The notes beneath the pieces were generated by a model. The model saw only the letters and a list, made by a program, of their open reading frames with translations. It searched no databases and had not been told where the DNA came from. This document shows, piece after piece, positions 1 to 11,826 of a stretch of 64,000 nucleotides of DNA. Each line of letters begins with the position of its first letter. The stretch's first letter is position 1. The stretch lies in assembly GCA_025617375.2 (NCBI GenBank), contig JAMYGW020000014.1, positions 310,001 to 374,000 of the forward strand, given 5' to 3'. A program made the translations under genes and the position numbers. The DNA is from Acarospora socialis. Its lineage: Eukaryota > Ascomycota > Lecanoromycetes > Acarosporales > Acarosporaceae.

Positions 1-489
1 ACGCCGCAGGAGACAACGCAAGACATACAAGAACGAGCGGGCAAGCCGGAGACTCGCGGGGTAGTCACCCGAGTTTGGGATGTTTCCAGGAAAAGACGGA
101 AAACCGCTATACTATAAAAATCCCTTGCCACGGCCATCGAACACATGCACGGGCAGCTCAGTGAATCGCAGCGGTAGGATGTCGAAGAAACCAAAAGCAG
201 TCAGGGGCGTGAAAGGGATTTCGATTTCGGAGCAAGATGGGGCAGGCCATCCAAGGAGGTCAATAACGCTATCGACGGACTCAACGCATACGGGGAGCCT
301 GAGTTTTATATAAAGGAATTGCAATCATTAGACGAAAATCCTGGAACAAAGCCTCATGCAGCGCTGTCGATAAAAGTTGTTGCTCCAGTGATAGATGAGC
401 CCTCGTGAGGCTAAGATAGCGCACTCTTCCCAAGGGATAGAATGTGGGGGACTCACTCGGAATGCTCTAAGTTGATTACATGGCTCCAA

Positions 490-2046
490 GAGTATCATTG
501 TCCGGCTACCTACGCACTGCAGCCAGGATCACAATTCAAAGCATCTCCGAGTGGATAAGATCCAGCTTGCAAACTCATTCACTGCTGAGGAACTCACTGC
601 GAGTATAGATGATGTTGTAAGTAATATGCATCATTGACTACTGTCCTACTGTGACTGGATCCTTCTTATCAGTCTGTGGAGCTCTTGATTAAATCTTCGA
701 TCCTTCTCAGATTGAAACTCTAGCCCTTCTACTAGACGAATAACGGTGTAATCCATCATGGCATTCTCACTCCCGAACAACGTGCCATCCTGCCACCGGA
801 CCCTACCTCGGATCAACTCCAGCATTTACTTCGCACTTCCTCTCTGGTTACACTATACGGGGAGGCTGTCACTAGGTATAGTATTCGATCCTCTGACTTC
901 TCTCGACGGCTAACTGCTGCCAGCACCAGCCTCAAGGTCATGAGCAGCGCTGATGACGACAAATTCTCGCTCGCCGCCGCGTCTGATACCTAAACACCCG
1001 GCGTCCAGCAGCAATATCATACACCTATGGTCGCGGGCAGCTGAGGATCGACTTCGACCAGTTTTATGAGTTTGTTGCCGGAACCCCTTCCACTTTAAGG
1101 CCGCGCTTCAGGCGTGCGACGTTTTCGACCGAGACGGTAAGGCTCCCCTTTCTGCTGCAATTTTCATCACCTCTGCTTCCCGCGCTTCCTAGCAGCTGAC
1201 GCAGCGCAACCAGTCTCCATCTCTGCGTCCCCGCGGCTCGACCTCAAAAAGGGCACCGCGCTTGCTCTTGCGGCTGATCTGCCCTCATTCGCCTCCAAAT
1301 AGCTAGACCCTGATATGGAACGCCAATACCTCTCTGATCCTGATACCAAGTCTTGCTTTGTTCCTGTGTGGGCTGTTACTTGGCCCGATACAGAGCGCTA
1401 TCGCACCGAATTCGCGGACCCATTGGCAGTCCTTGATAGGTGGCTCCGGGAGTTGTTCCCCACCCGAAGAATTCCTACTTTCCTTACCAGATCGAGATCC
1501 TGTCCCTCAAGGTTCTCCCTTTCTAGCCACGGACACACTCTACCTCCACAGTAGGTCCATCGGCCTTTTTCTATCTTCTAGTCGTCGCTGCAGCTTCAGC
1601 TAATGGCGGTGAATAGTCACACATCCGAATGTTTTTGGTGGAGCCGAGCGTTCCGCCTTCGGCGTATCCCTCTGCGTCGTCCCATGAACAGCTTCAAGCA
1701 ATGTACGTTGCCGCAGCCAACGTACAGAACATGGCTCAGAACGTCAATACGTATGGTCCTTCTTCTCTCCCCCCTTCTTTTCTCTATGCTTCACGTGCTT
1801 GCAAGTAGAAGTCAATCGCTGACGGCTTGCCCCAATAGTTACACGGTCTCATATCGTTTTCAGGACCTGGACGATCACATTTTCCAGGTCGAGCCCAGTC
1901 CTTTCATCCTGCCAGAAGTGACGCGCGAGGCCGACAGCTCAGCAACTCTTGGCGGTTGCAAGAAGCTGAAACGTTTTTCGGGAGACGTGTTGTTTTCAGT
2001 GGAACGGCGTCTGGGCGGTTATCGGATCCTCTGGCCGGTGCTTTAA
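490..2046 (+). pseudogene. Decayed multi-exon protein gene, unrecognised
   Basis: Several plus-strand blocks read like real protein but lie in different frames. One block (about 546-616) ends at a clean GTAAGT donor at 617, with acceptors at 672 and 710. Reading resumes at 711 and contains ILTPEQRAILPPDPTSDQ. Later blocks include YGRGQLRIDFDQFYEF near 1030-1080, QYLSDPDTKSCFVPVWAV near 1320-1380, and RMFLVEPSVPPSAYPSASS near 1625-1685. In-frame stops and frame changes separate them, so this looks like a broken host gene that has kept some intron borders. I do not recognise the family, and the blocks could come from two neighbouring genes. Confidence 0.35.
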
Positions 2047-4224
2047 CTCTCTCAATCCAAATGATAAGGAGTTTGCAATCCCCGCATTTGCTTTGCTATC
2101 ATTCCTTTATCTTTGGGAAGGCATGCGCTTAAATGGTTCCTCTTGCATAGATCCTTAGGTGATCAGATCGAGCTTGATAGAAAGCGGGGCGCCGCCCGCA
2201 TGCTACAACTCTAGATGGAGAGTTTTGCATATTACCTTCTCAATCGCAGGGCCGAGGCGTAGAGTCAGGGCAGAAAGGATGCTCGGTGGGATTTATACAG
2301 ATGTGGGAGCTCCGGGGTTACAACGAAATGGACGACGACAGTGGCCTTGACAGTGATGTTGATAGTAGAAATGAATTGAGCGAACAACTTTGGCACTTGT
2401 TGCAGTACGGTCAAGAGGGTACGGAATACATTTCTTCGGGACGCGAGCAAGAGCTTGTGTAAGGGCAATTACACAGTGACAGCGATCAGACGCTCTTTCA
2501 TGGGACATCATGATATTAGGAGCTCGAATGCATCTGCATACTCCGGCCTCTCCGCATTAAAATTTTTGATAATGACCACAGTATGAAACAAACGCAGTGA
2601 TACCGATAGCGCGAGCTTACCCTTCTGGTGTTACTCTGGTCAAACCCTGATCAAAAGCAGTCTTGACGGTTGTTCCCATTGAAAGCTTGTTCCAAACCTG
2701 CACTTCGTCAGGAATACCGCGACATTGCTTCGAAACTAACCTTGTGTGGACGTTCATTTGAGTCGTCAGATATTGGCTGTCTCTCTAGAACGTGGGGGCT
2801 CAGGAGAAGTGCAACTCCTATGCAAGGCACGGTGCCTGCCACTTCCGTTTAAGCCTAGCATCTTTGACTGGTTTCAATGCAAGTAAACGAATCTTAGAGA
2901 CGGGAAGACCTACCTTATAGATGGCTTTAATGAATCTCCCAAACCATGCCGACTTCGCGGACGCTCCATCTGAGGACAGCGAAGTGACACAGGTAGCAGG
3001 AATAAGACTGCCGGTGAAAATTGGATACTCTTCATAGCATTAGAGAGAAGCTGTGGGTAATCATCGGGGCAAGGGCTAATCTAAAGTGCTAATCTTCTTC
3101 GCCGGCCTTGGTACCAGGGGAGCTTGATATGCTAGTAAATTTCCAGGAGAGACATCCTGGGCAAGGCTCACTGGGTACTGTTTTGGTGTTCAGATACTGA
3201 CTCGCTACTTCCGAGATCCATTGATATGTATCCCTCACAGGTACGAGTACCACTGCTTGCCTGCCAGCCCACCTTAAGACGAGGCAGAAGCGCTGTACTC
3301 CGTTTTCCACCTTACAAATACGGAGGTACAGTCGCAAGTCAAAACCGAGTAATTACTACCAGAGCAATAAGCGGCAATCATCCAACAAAATATGCTTTTG
3401 ATGCATAAAGATGAGCAGTCTTGCTCAGTATAGATTTGCGTATTACTCTCCAGTGTCACTGATCACAGTTTGAAATCCTCAAGACTCTTTGGGGGCTGTT
3501 TATAGTCTTAATCTAGTAGATGTGAAGAGATTTTGTGGTTGCTTAGTCTCGCCTCGACCCCAACGTCCAGTTCACGGAGTATGAAAGTATGAGTGGAAAA
3601 AAACCCCACGGTCGATGGGCATAGGTTGAGCTGCTGCGGAGTAGAGGTTGCTCGGAAAGCAGCGATGCCACCGCTACGAAGTTAGAAAGTCAGTTTTCCA
3701 AGTAGGATAGATTAAGGTACTGATATCAGTGCTGCCAGAGTTCGTCACAACAACTCGACATAATATTGCCCCATCTCCATTAAAGGTAGCGATGCTTTGT
3801 TTTATTTACACCTACATATACTTCCTTCTTATTACGTTCTCCGTTATGATCAACGAGAAGATAAATTGTTCGATTCCAAATCCTCTACACCCTCGAGTTT
3901 GGCTACTTTCCAGATTCTGATTGTGCCCGGCACTCCGGCAAGGACTGTGTCGGTGAGGCTCAAATCACGTGCTGACAATTTCTCATTTGATCGAAGTTCT
4001 TGCTTTGACCTCCAAGACTGACAGTTATCTAAGTCTCATCACATATACCTTGTACTCCGTAGATAGATAAGGTAAGACTTGTTTTGCAGTTAGTTACTAG
4101 CTGTGGGCTCCGCAAGCGGGCGGGGTGGAGTCGGGATAGGGGCTGTAGGGCCGTAAAGTGAATCAACACCACATGACCATAAAGCAGAATCCACCACCAA
4201 AATAATCCTGCAACCTACATCTAA
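2047..4224. other. Stretch without a recognisable gene
   Basis: No family was recognised here. A plus-strand open stretch at about 2301-2461 is acidic and coding-like (it contains MDDDSGLDSDVDSRNE) but has no supported start or partner exon. Short open frames at 2670-2852 and 3797-4021 are of chance length. No repeat or RNA gene was seen. Confidence 0.4.
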
Positions 4225-4380
4225 CGTCTCCCACAATGATACGAAAAAGAGAGGAAGCAAAACTCATAACAGTGAGCCGCTGATTCCGGGGGCTAGCAGA
4301 ATCCCAAATCAGTTCCAACGATAGGGGCTGATTTGATTAGATTTCTGCTTCCTCTCTTCTTCGTATCATCGTGGGAGACG
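4225..4380. repeat. Inverted repeat, 38-bp arms
   Basis: The left arm (4225-4262, starting CGTCTCCCACAATGATACG) and the right arm (4342-4380) are reverse complements with only a few mismatches, separated by about 79 bp. The 156-bp unit would fold into a long hairpin, which fits a MITE-like remnant or a small palindromic insertion. No target-site duplication was obvious. It lies directly in front of the coiled-coil pseudogene. Confidence 0.7.
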
Positions 4381-5940
4381 GGAGCGGAAAGTCCATCCGG
4401 TCTTTAGAACTACGGAGAGCTTTCATCAAGGGGCCAGTGACGAACTCACTGTAAAAGATGAAAGGGAGGTTGAACAGATCCTCAAGGACGAGCAACTGAA
4501 GCGAACCAACCCAGCCGCCTACCGTGCGATAGTCAGTGCCAGAGACGAAGCACATGTATGTTTATGCCAGACCTTTCTTTTGCGCGCAGATAATACTGGC
4601 AACCAGAAACAGTTCATGTTGAATCGATATCACACTGCCAAAGGATCAGCCCTCCTACCCCCGCCCACCGCCTTGGGCCTTGCTTGGGCCCTCCTCCCTG
4701 TCGACACCATTCGGGTTTATTATCCGGACTAGATACCTTCAAAGCCAAAACCACCGCTCCCGAAGCAGTATTGGGGCGGCGCCAACCTGCCTGGGAGGGT
4801 GTGTGCGGTAGGGCGAATCATCGTGCGGATGAAGCCGAGCAGGAGCTGGAAAAGGAGAGAGCAAAACACTCAGCCATCACAAAGTCATCTTCAGATTTAA
4901 TCTTTAATTATAAAGAGACATTTACTAACTGATCAAAATTATTATTGTCAACGAACAACGGCTTGTTGAGCCTGAAAACGCGAAGGTCGCGGCAGAACAA
5001 AGTGCCAAAGACGCTCAAGCCATCATCATATCCGAGGTGAACGACTTATGGGGCTGAAGAGCCTCAGATCAACCGTGGTCGTCCGTGATGAAGAGGTCGA
5101 AGCCATCAATGAGGGTATCCGAAGAACCATCTTCGAGAAAGACAGCGAGCTCGCGAACAAAGACGGACAGTTGGAACTTGACAACGACCTTTGTGAGAAA
5201 CTCTGTACCGAAATTGGAAAGCTGCCCGAAGCACAGGGGCAAATTGATGAGACTCAGATCAGCTGCAGTCATCCGTGAACAAGAGGTCAAAGTCATCAAC
5301 AAGGGTCTTTGAAGAATCATCTTCGAGAAAGACAGCGAGCTGACAACGAAGAAAGAGAAATAGTTGGAACTCTACAACAACCTTTGCGAGAAACTCCGTA
5401 CCAAGATTGGAAAGCTGCCCAAAGCATGGGCAAACTGACAGATCAGCTGCAATTGTCTGTGAACAAGAGGTCAAAGCCATCAATGAGGGTCTTCGAAGAA
5501 CCGTCTTCAAGAAAGACAGCGAGCTTGCAACGAAGAAAGAGAAATAGTTGAGACATACCCGTAATTAAGAATAAAGCAAATTTTGCTAAAGAGATTCATC
5601 CTTCACGACAAGATCGTGTCTGAGTGGATAAGTTAGACGAGCATACAGCTTCAGAATCCATTCCCGCCAAGGCCTCGGAGATCGAGGTGAGTTCGAGCCG
5701 GAGCCTAACTGGTGACTAAGCAGCGAAGCTTCCATGATGCCTCAACCTTACCCGGCCCCACGAAACCACCGCGCACCCAGTTCCAACAAAACAACCAACC
5801 AACTCTCAGACTAAAAGCCCGCGTCAAATCTTACACAATGGTTCTGCCAAGCTCAAGTATCGCGTCTGTAAAATCTACGAGGACCTTCGCGAGAAACTCT
5901 GTACCGAGATTGGGAAGCTGCCCAAAGCACTATTATTAGC
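4381..5940 (+). pseudogene. Coiled-coil protein pseudogene
   Basis: A plus-strand reading starting just after the inverted repeat gives a charged, helix-like protein, for example DELTVKDEREVEQILKDEQ near 4440-4495 and HRADEAEQELEKERAKHS near 4820-4875. It continues with AEQSAKDAQA (about 4995) and then repeated units rich in E, K, R and L with heptad-like spacing. Stops and frame changes interrupt the reading, and a last partial unit lies at about 5879-5937. The composition indicates a long coiled coil, but that feature is not specific to a function. It may be a decayed structural protein or part of a mobile element. Confidence 0.45.
5064..5550 (+). repeat. Tandem ~187-bp repeat inside coiled-coil ORF
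   Basis: Three consecutive units start with CAGATCA at about 5065, 5255 and 5439. Each carries the same landmarks in order: a GAAGAGGTC/CAAGAGGTC box, a GAGAAAGACAGCGAGCT-like box and a GGAAAGCTGCCC box (the third unit is partial). Periods are 190 and 184 bp, about 62 codons. A degenerate fourth piece lies at 5879-5937. The repeat encodes the coiled-coil segment, so it expanded as coding sequence before the gene decayed. Confidence 0.7.
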
Positions 5941-6239
5941 ATAACCTTTTTGGGGTGACTACCTACCGAAGGTATAGAGTAATGTAAGTCAATAACTTCA
6001 TTTTCAGTTAACCACATCCTTCATACCTTACCTTTCAATCAATGTTGTCTTACGTAAAACATCATCTAGGACTCCAGGACCAGGAGAAGGAGAGAGGGAA
6101 AGAACTGCGGGCATCCATCTACACAGACTTACACAGACTTACACATACAATAACCTCCCAGCTATTGCGACACACTTGCATGAACGTGAATCCGCAACGA
6201 TGACCGTCTAAGATTCCCAACTACGCGCCGCCAAGGTAG

Positions 6240-6960
6240 CTGAACTCGTCCCACGACACAGGCTACGAAGCCGGCGTCCCGTATGGACCAGAACAATACG
6301 ATTTCGCCGGGCGGAGCACCAGGATTTTAGCCGCGAGAGTTAGGGCCATGGTATTGGCCAGTGGGACGCCGCACAACTGGTGGCCGGAGCCTGTAAAGAC
6401 TGCCTACTACCTACTGGACTGGCTACGCACATCGGCAATCGAGGACGATAAAGTTCTGATGCAGCTGCTGTACGAGTCGCTGAACCAAAACGATAGGGCG
6501 AATCTAATTAACCTCGGTCACAACTATCCACCCTATCGTCTATATCCTAAAGAACAGTGGCGCTAAGGTGCCAAATTCAAAGCATTGAGCAATAAGGGCA
6601 TGCTTGTATGATATGGAGGGCCGAAACCAAGTATCGAATCTGGTTGCCAGAGTACCAGGTAAGGAAAGGAAGGCAGAGTGGTCAGGATCCAACATCAACT
6701 TTCACGAGCGGCTGCAATTTACAATTCAGAAACGGATCCCAAGCTACCCAGTGCTTTTCAACTCCTTGTGGCACAGGCTAATGATTCTTAAGCCAGAAAC
6801 TCTCACCGAGAACGGTACAACGAGCACGCAGGAAAGGGGCCTGAGTAACCATCCTCCGCTCCGTCGCCGCACATTCCACCACCGCGGACTGCGTGTCCGT
6901 CATCGCCACCCATCTCACCTCCGTACGAATCACTATGGGTAATTGGCGTACACACCTTCA
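6240..6960 (+). mobile_element. Ty1/copia retrotransposon fossil (integrase part)
   Basis: The plus strand carries the downstream part of a copia integrase. There is an A-R-A-M stretch followed by W-W-P-E-x-V-K-T-A-Y-Y-L-L at about 6340-6425, then a region matching the family's Y-x-L-Y-P-K-E-Q-W and K-G-M-L-V motifs up to about 6610, with a proline-rich linker after it. No protease, reverse transcriptase or paired LTRs were recognised nearby. The copy is short, broken in several places and clearly old. Confidence 0.6.
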
Positions 6961-7484
6961 AACGAGACCTCTCGAATGGTGAAATCCAACAAGAAGTTTG
7001 GCGATGGAGGACGAAGAAGAAGCGGAGGTCGTGAAGGTAACAACCACTGAGAATAGACATACCGACACCGCCAATCCTGACACTTAGGCGTTCCGAGAGG
7101 CAGCGAAAACTTCCTTTGAGGTTCAAGTTCATGGCCATTGTTGCCCAACCTGCTGCTGTCCACGACGCGTCCCTCGATGTCGCCGCTGCAACCACTACGG
7201 AGGTGCGACATGCAAATGACCCCAGCGTATATTCACTCTTCGTGCCGTGGCTTACGATTGGCAATCGTAAAGAGGAGGTAGAGCTCTGAACAGCTCTGCG
7301 GGATTTTGCAGGAGGCTGCGCTTCCTGGACGCCGATGATGCTGGTTAGTGCGCCGCTGGGATATTCATGGGAGCTCACCGAGCTCAACTTCCTCCTTCAT
7401 TAATGTTGTTGGTGTTCTAAGCATCAACAATCGCTTTGTTGGACACCCGGCTCGAGTCCATGCCCGACACATGTGCTGAAAAAG
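6961..7484. other. No recognisable gene
   Basis: No coherent protein or repeat was seen. The long minus-strand open frame at 6803-7387 overlaps the copia fossil antisense and shows no motif. Confidence 0.4.
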
Positions 7485-7950
7485 AGCCATATTGTTATGC
7501 GCTTTCCTCACTGCTCGCTTTGCTGCTGCGAGAGCACCAATATCTGTGGTGAATGCAATTGCAGCAGGTATTGTTCGGCCCAGTGTCAGGGGACCGACAG
7601 GGCGCCCCACACACTCCTCTGTAAAGGGTCTATGGAAACTATTACGCCCCTAAGCCTAACATGAGAAGAGCTATACTTTTCCCTTCCGACTCCAAACGTC
7701 GTAGGTTCGTTTGGGAATAGGGCTGGAGGGTCGAACACGATGCCACCCATGAGGACATGGTCAGCAATCGCATCTTGCTTGCATTGGAAACCGAGAGGCG
7801 AGGGAACGAGTACCACTTCATACCTGTGGCTGTCGACTATCGTTTACAGAGCTTATTCCCACATATGAACAGGCTGCTAATGGCCTCCCTAACTGCTACT
7901 CACTATGAAATTTCATCGCTTCCTTGTTCGGTCAGATCTATATCACTTTG
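7485..7950 (+). pseudogene. MYND zinc-finger protein fragment
   Basis: An open stretch at 7485-7664 encodes the MYND pattern C-x2-C, C-x2-C, Y-C-x3-C-Q-x(7)-H-x3-C (CSLCC...NICGEC...YCSAQCQG...HTLLC). MYND fingers bind proline-rich partner peptides. Further readable pieces in other frames follow, including RAILFPSDSK near 7666-7695, a segment typical downstream of fungal MYND fingers, and MVSNRILLALETERRGNEY near 7757-7815. The protein is split by a stop after the finger and by frame changes, so it is a decayed copy. The finger itself has all expected zinc ligands. Confidence 0.55.
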
Positions 7951-9961
7951 ATGTTATGGAGAAACAAGTAGTATAGACAGGGTAGCTCAATGGATCTGAT
8001 ATCTTGAAGATAGAACACAGTCACCTGTCAACCGAGCCTATTGCGTCAGACTTCAATGTTGTGACTGTCGCCACTTTCTTTTGAGAGTTCCATTAAGCTT
8101 CGCAGTTAGAAATCACGAGATCAATGGTCTTTGACTTGAAGCAATCCTTAAGACTTCCTGTTCGAAGTCCGCTTATATGCATGCTGTCACCAACTATGTA
8201 TATCTGTAAGAGATCAAAAGATGTACTAAACATGGTTCAGTGGAAGAAATGTCGAATGCATAGAGATGAGTGGATCGCCAGACCTCATCGCATATAAGAG
8301 GCGTGCAAAAGACAAGAAGTTATGCACTATCTTGATCAATCTGTGGATCATTCAAGTCCCTGAATATGAACGGAGTGTGCGAAGGGACTGCTTCTCTGGG
8401 ACGCTGCCGAAGGCGCCCAACAAACGCTATCTAGCACTTGCAGACGTCCACCTCCAACACGCATCGCTACATGTACTTGGAGTAAGATTCGAAAAGGTAT
8501 CGCGTCGAAGGTTTGTAGAGAAAGCTGACAGCGAGGTTGTCGCGAATGCACCGCGAAATTGTGTTACTAGGAACAGGGTCAAGACTATAACCGCTGGTCA
8601 GCTCAAAGAAGAGGTTTTGCGGATAACACAACACCAATACGCCAATGACAAAATGCTTCGCTGCTCCCATAAAGCGGCAAGAACACACAGTCGAAAGGAC
8701 AGGTTCGATAAGGATGACCGACCTTTAAAGCAATTCGTTGGGAGGGTCCCGCCTCGATGCTTTCGGGGTCCTCCTTCGATGGTCAGACTGCGGTAAAACC
8801 ATCGTCTTTCACCAAGCTGGAAGAAATAAATATGAACTGGCTTCAGAGGTAGGGTTTGGTAAAGATCGTGTTCACACTCGCGCGACAATAAGGTCAATGA
8901 ACAGTGGACATAAGAGAGAGATGTCGTGAAGCAGATTTTCCTTTGTCCCCAAGAATCTTGCTGTCGAGTACAGCACCATCAACACCGACCTCATCGACTA
9001 CACTGATGCTGAGAAGGGTGATTGTCCGATACACGGTACAACATACGGGCTTGCCTCTTTCTTTGGTATGGAGGCCTATAGTTGCTCCTCGAAATGCTAA
9101 CAAATCTTCGCCTTTGTCGTCCAGCGAGTCTTGCTACATCGCCGAGGCGCAGTATACGAGGGAAGCGATATGGCTTTGTCGATGGTACTGTCATTTTCCA
9201 AGCTAACAATCAGAGACCTATGCATTTAGCTAGGAACCCTGACTTCGCACTCGCGCGACGCACATTGACACCCCAGTACCACTGTGTACAAGTGGTTGTC
9301 GATTGCGGCCACCTCGACTTCAAACATGTGTCAATCTGCAACCTAGCCACTGAGATGTTTCGCCAAAGCTTTGTGCACTATTCACGCCTTGGTTGTACAT
9401 GCGATTTGGTATCAGTTGACAGGACACTGTCTCCTGCCTATTAAAACCTTGTTGAACTTGGGTGCTACATCTTTGGGTTGCGCGTTCGAATTCTTTCCTC
9501 GTCGATTTCCTTTTCGCCTTTGGTTCCTCACTTCTCCCTTCCTCGTCCCGCTGTCTGGCTTATAGCTAGTAGGATCGGGAGATTCTATACCTTACAGGAT
9601 AGTGCCTTGGAGGATGCCGCTACTGCATTACCCGCAACATCACTTGCCATGATCGTTGCTTGCGCGGCATGATATTGTACCTTGTAATTCGATAACGGCT
9701 ATGAGTTGTTCGGCTGAATCTTCGGAGTATTCCTGAGGACATCGAAAGCCCTCGACAAATTCAAGTCCTGCTAGCCGTCTTCGCCAACCAGTTCTCCTAA
9801 GCATCGAATGGCCCCGGGACATACGAGCCAACGTCGAGTTCTTATACCTGCACTAGCGGTCCAGGATCATGGTTCTACACCTCCTAGGCGGCATCGACAC
9901 TTCCCGCAAACAAGCAACGGCACGAAATGGAATAACGTACCGATTCGATGCTCATACAAGG
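7951..9961. other. No recognisable gene
   Basis: The longest open frame (8266-8796, plus, 176 codons) is basic, has no motif, and overlaps other open frames on the opposite strand, so I do not call it. Hydrophobic short frames at 9371-9672 are likewise unsupported. No repeat, tRNA or transposon domain was recognised. Confidence 0.4.
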
Positions 9962-10140
9962 ATCACCAATCCTGCAGTCTCGATGGCACCAATGACAACC
10001 AGCACAGACAATGGAGGCTGCTCCAGATTGCCGTGATGCGCGATGGTGCCAATGGCAAAGTCAAAGTCGGAGAAAGGCGCCTTCTCCTTCTTGCCGAGCA
10101 GCGTTGGCTCGCCGCAGATGATAGCACGTCCGCTGTTGCG
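9962..10140 (-). pseudogene. Fragment of unrecognised conserved protein
   Basis: The minus strand reads as one convincing uninterrupted block beginning RAIICGEPTLLGKKEK and continuing SDFDFAIGTIAHHGN and a hydrophobic tail (VLVVIGAIETAGLVI). Codon third positions are C/G rich as in a real fungal exon. It is bounded by stops or frame loss on both sides, with no start codon. I do not recognise the family. It looks like one surviving exon piece of a decayed gene. Confidence 0.3.
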
Positions 10141-10949
10141 GCACGTTCAGGTCGCCACCTCCAGCTCGGCCCTGAAAACGTTGCTCGGCATTGGCTTTGC
10201 CCAGCAGGCGTGCGGCGTCAGAACTCGGTGTGCCCGCCGTGGTCGTCGGTGAAACATGGCCGTGCAGGCGCGAAACTGGGCTTATTCGTATGCACACTCA
10301 ATACCAAAGCAAGCGTGGGGGGGACCATGATTCTGGTTAAAGGGGGTCTGAGTGGGCGGCGGAAGTAAGTCAAAATTCGCGGGATACCTCCGAACACAAG
10401 GCCGATGCTAACACCGGCCGCTTTCAACAAATTTGGGTGATTGCTTATAGCCGGATCATTATCCGGGTAATTGAATTACACATGGCTGACATGAAAAAAG
10501 ATGCGTCGCTCGAATTCGGCTGCGGAATGCCCACTCCGTTCCTCGACGTCTTAACCTCGCTGCAGCCGTTCGTGCTGCCTTCTCCTCCCTTGTCGACTTG
10601 ACCGAAGACCTCGATTCACATCCAGAGGTTGAGCAGAGTATGTCGGAGGGCATATTTGAGGCCGAGAAGAATTGGGAGAAGCAGAAGAAGGGGAAGAATA
10701 TGACAGCACTCGCGCACGGAAGGGGGGGTGGTGCCAGAGTGGAGGTTGGACGGAGTGAGGTGCGGACCGGAAGGTAGGGAGCTTCATTGAGTCGGATAGT
10801 CGTGCACAACATCAAGGCGATTACAGTCTACGAAGACACGTTAGGAACCAATCAGTATGGAGTTTTTCTTAGTAGATCACCTAACGCCTAAAGGTTTCTA
10901 TATGTTGTCAGTACACCCCCTCGCACTCAGACTTCAATTTATCCATTGT
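10141..10949. other. Mostly uninterpretable; one coding-like block
   Basis: A plus-strand block at about 10556-10775 reads LAAAVRAAFSSLVDL, then DSHPEVEQSMSEG and a lysine-rich helix (KNWEKQKKGKNM). It may be an exon remnant, but no start, splice site or family was found. Nothing else was recognised. Confidence 0.3.
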
Positions 10950-11100
10950 CATGGACGTACAGGGCTCGGCGAGCGCACAGCGGAAGAACATTTATCCGCT
11001 CTGCGCACTAGCCACCAACGTGCCCACCACATGGTAAAACACCACTTCCTAGATAGCTTCCTTAAGAATAACGTCTTCCACGATTGAACGAACAATACAA
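10950..11100 (+). repeat. Dispersed repeat copy 1
   Basis: This ~150 bp segment matches 17104-17250 in the same orientation. The shared core runs from AGGGCTCGGCGAGCGCA to CCTAGATAGCTTCCTTAA. Within the first 60 bp of the core nearly all differences are transitions, which fits decay by C-to-T mutation such as repeat-induced point mutation. The second copy lies just downstream of the transposon-like ORF, so this may be a stray terminal fragment of that element. Confidence 0.75.
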
Positions 11101-11710
11101 GATAGCGAAAATCTAACCAGATCAGGCAGCTTTCAACTTAGAACGATCTCTGTTAAGAGTTTTGCTCAATCGGGCAGAAGAACTGCTCGTTAGGAAAGAG
11201 CCTTATGTGAAAGATCGCTTCTTCATCCACTATAAAATCTCTTGACACATTTACTGGTTGGGATGTTTACGGTAGTGATACACTAGGCTGGGTTGCGGTG
11301 GGTGTTGCCGTGCGTATCCTTCGTGTCTTGGATTTGGTAATCGAGACAGATTGTTGAGGCCGAGGGCCAGTAGAGCTGCTGATCGGAATGAGGCTGATAA
11401 GAGATATTGGAGTGCTCCGCAGAGAGTGAGGGAAAAGACTGAAAATGATCTGTGGGCCGGAACTCCAAGGTGTCAACGAAGAAAGTGAGACGGGGGGGGA
11501 TCGGGCACTAAGGGAAGTGGGATGACAGGTAGTAAGGTACGAAGTACTCGTAGTCCGATTACTAATCCTCTTATCGGTGGCGGAAAAGACCGCTGGGCGG
11601 TACTCGTATACCTCACCTCCACGCTTCCTCCAACTGCCTGCCTACCTAGGTACCTTACCTACCTAGATAAGTACTTAATTCATAAGGTGATAACTGTTAG
11701 GGAGCTTACT
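11101..11710. other. No recognisable gene
   Basis: No coherent coding block was seen. A TACCTACCTAGGTACC-type tract lies near 11640-11675, a motif class that recurs at 23.2, 56.9 and 57.1 kb. Confidence 0.4.
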
Positions 11711-11826
11711 CGTACAGGTTCGAGTACAGGTTCGAGTACGGGGTCGAGGACGGGTTCGAGTACGGGGTCGAGTACGGGTTCGAGTACGGGTCCGAGTACG
11801 GGTCCGAGTACGGGTCAGAGTACGGT
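11711..11826 (+). repeat. 12-bp minisatellite, about 9-10 units
   Basis: Tandem units of the form CGAGTACGGGTT (variants with ACAGGTT, ACGGGGT, ACGGGTC) repeat every 12 bp. Because 12 is a multiple of three, the surrounding plus frame stays open (11522-12004) and reads as S-T-G-(S/P) tetrapeptides. I see no other reason to call that frame a gene: it lacks a supported start context and any domain on either side. Confidence 0.85.

Noticed and set aside
6121-6147. ACACAGACTT short tandem repeat
   Set aside because: Fewer than three units; no evidence of function.
8266-8796. 176-codon plus-strand open frame
   Set aside because: Basic composition without motif; several opposed frames are also open here, so length alone is not evidence.
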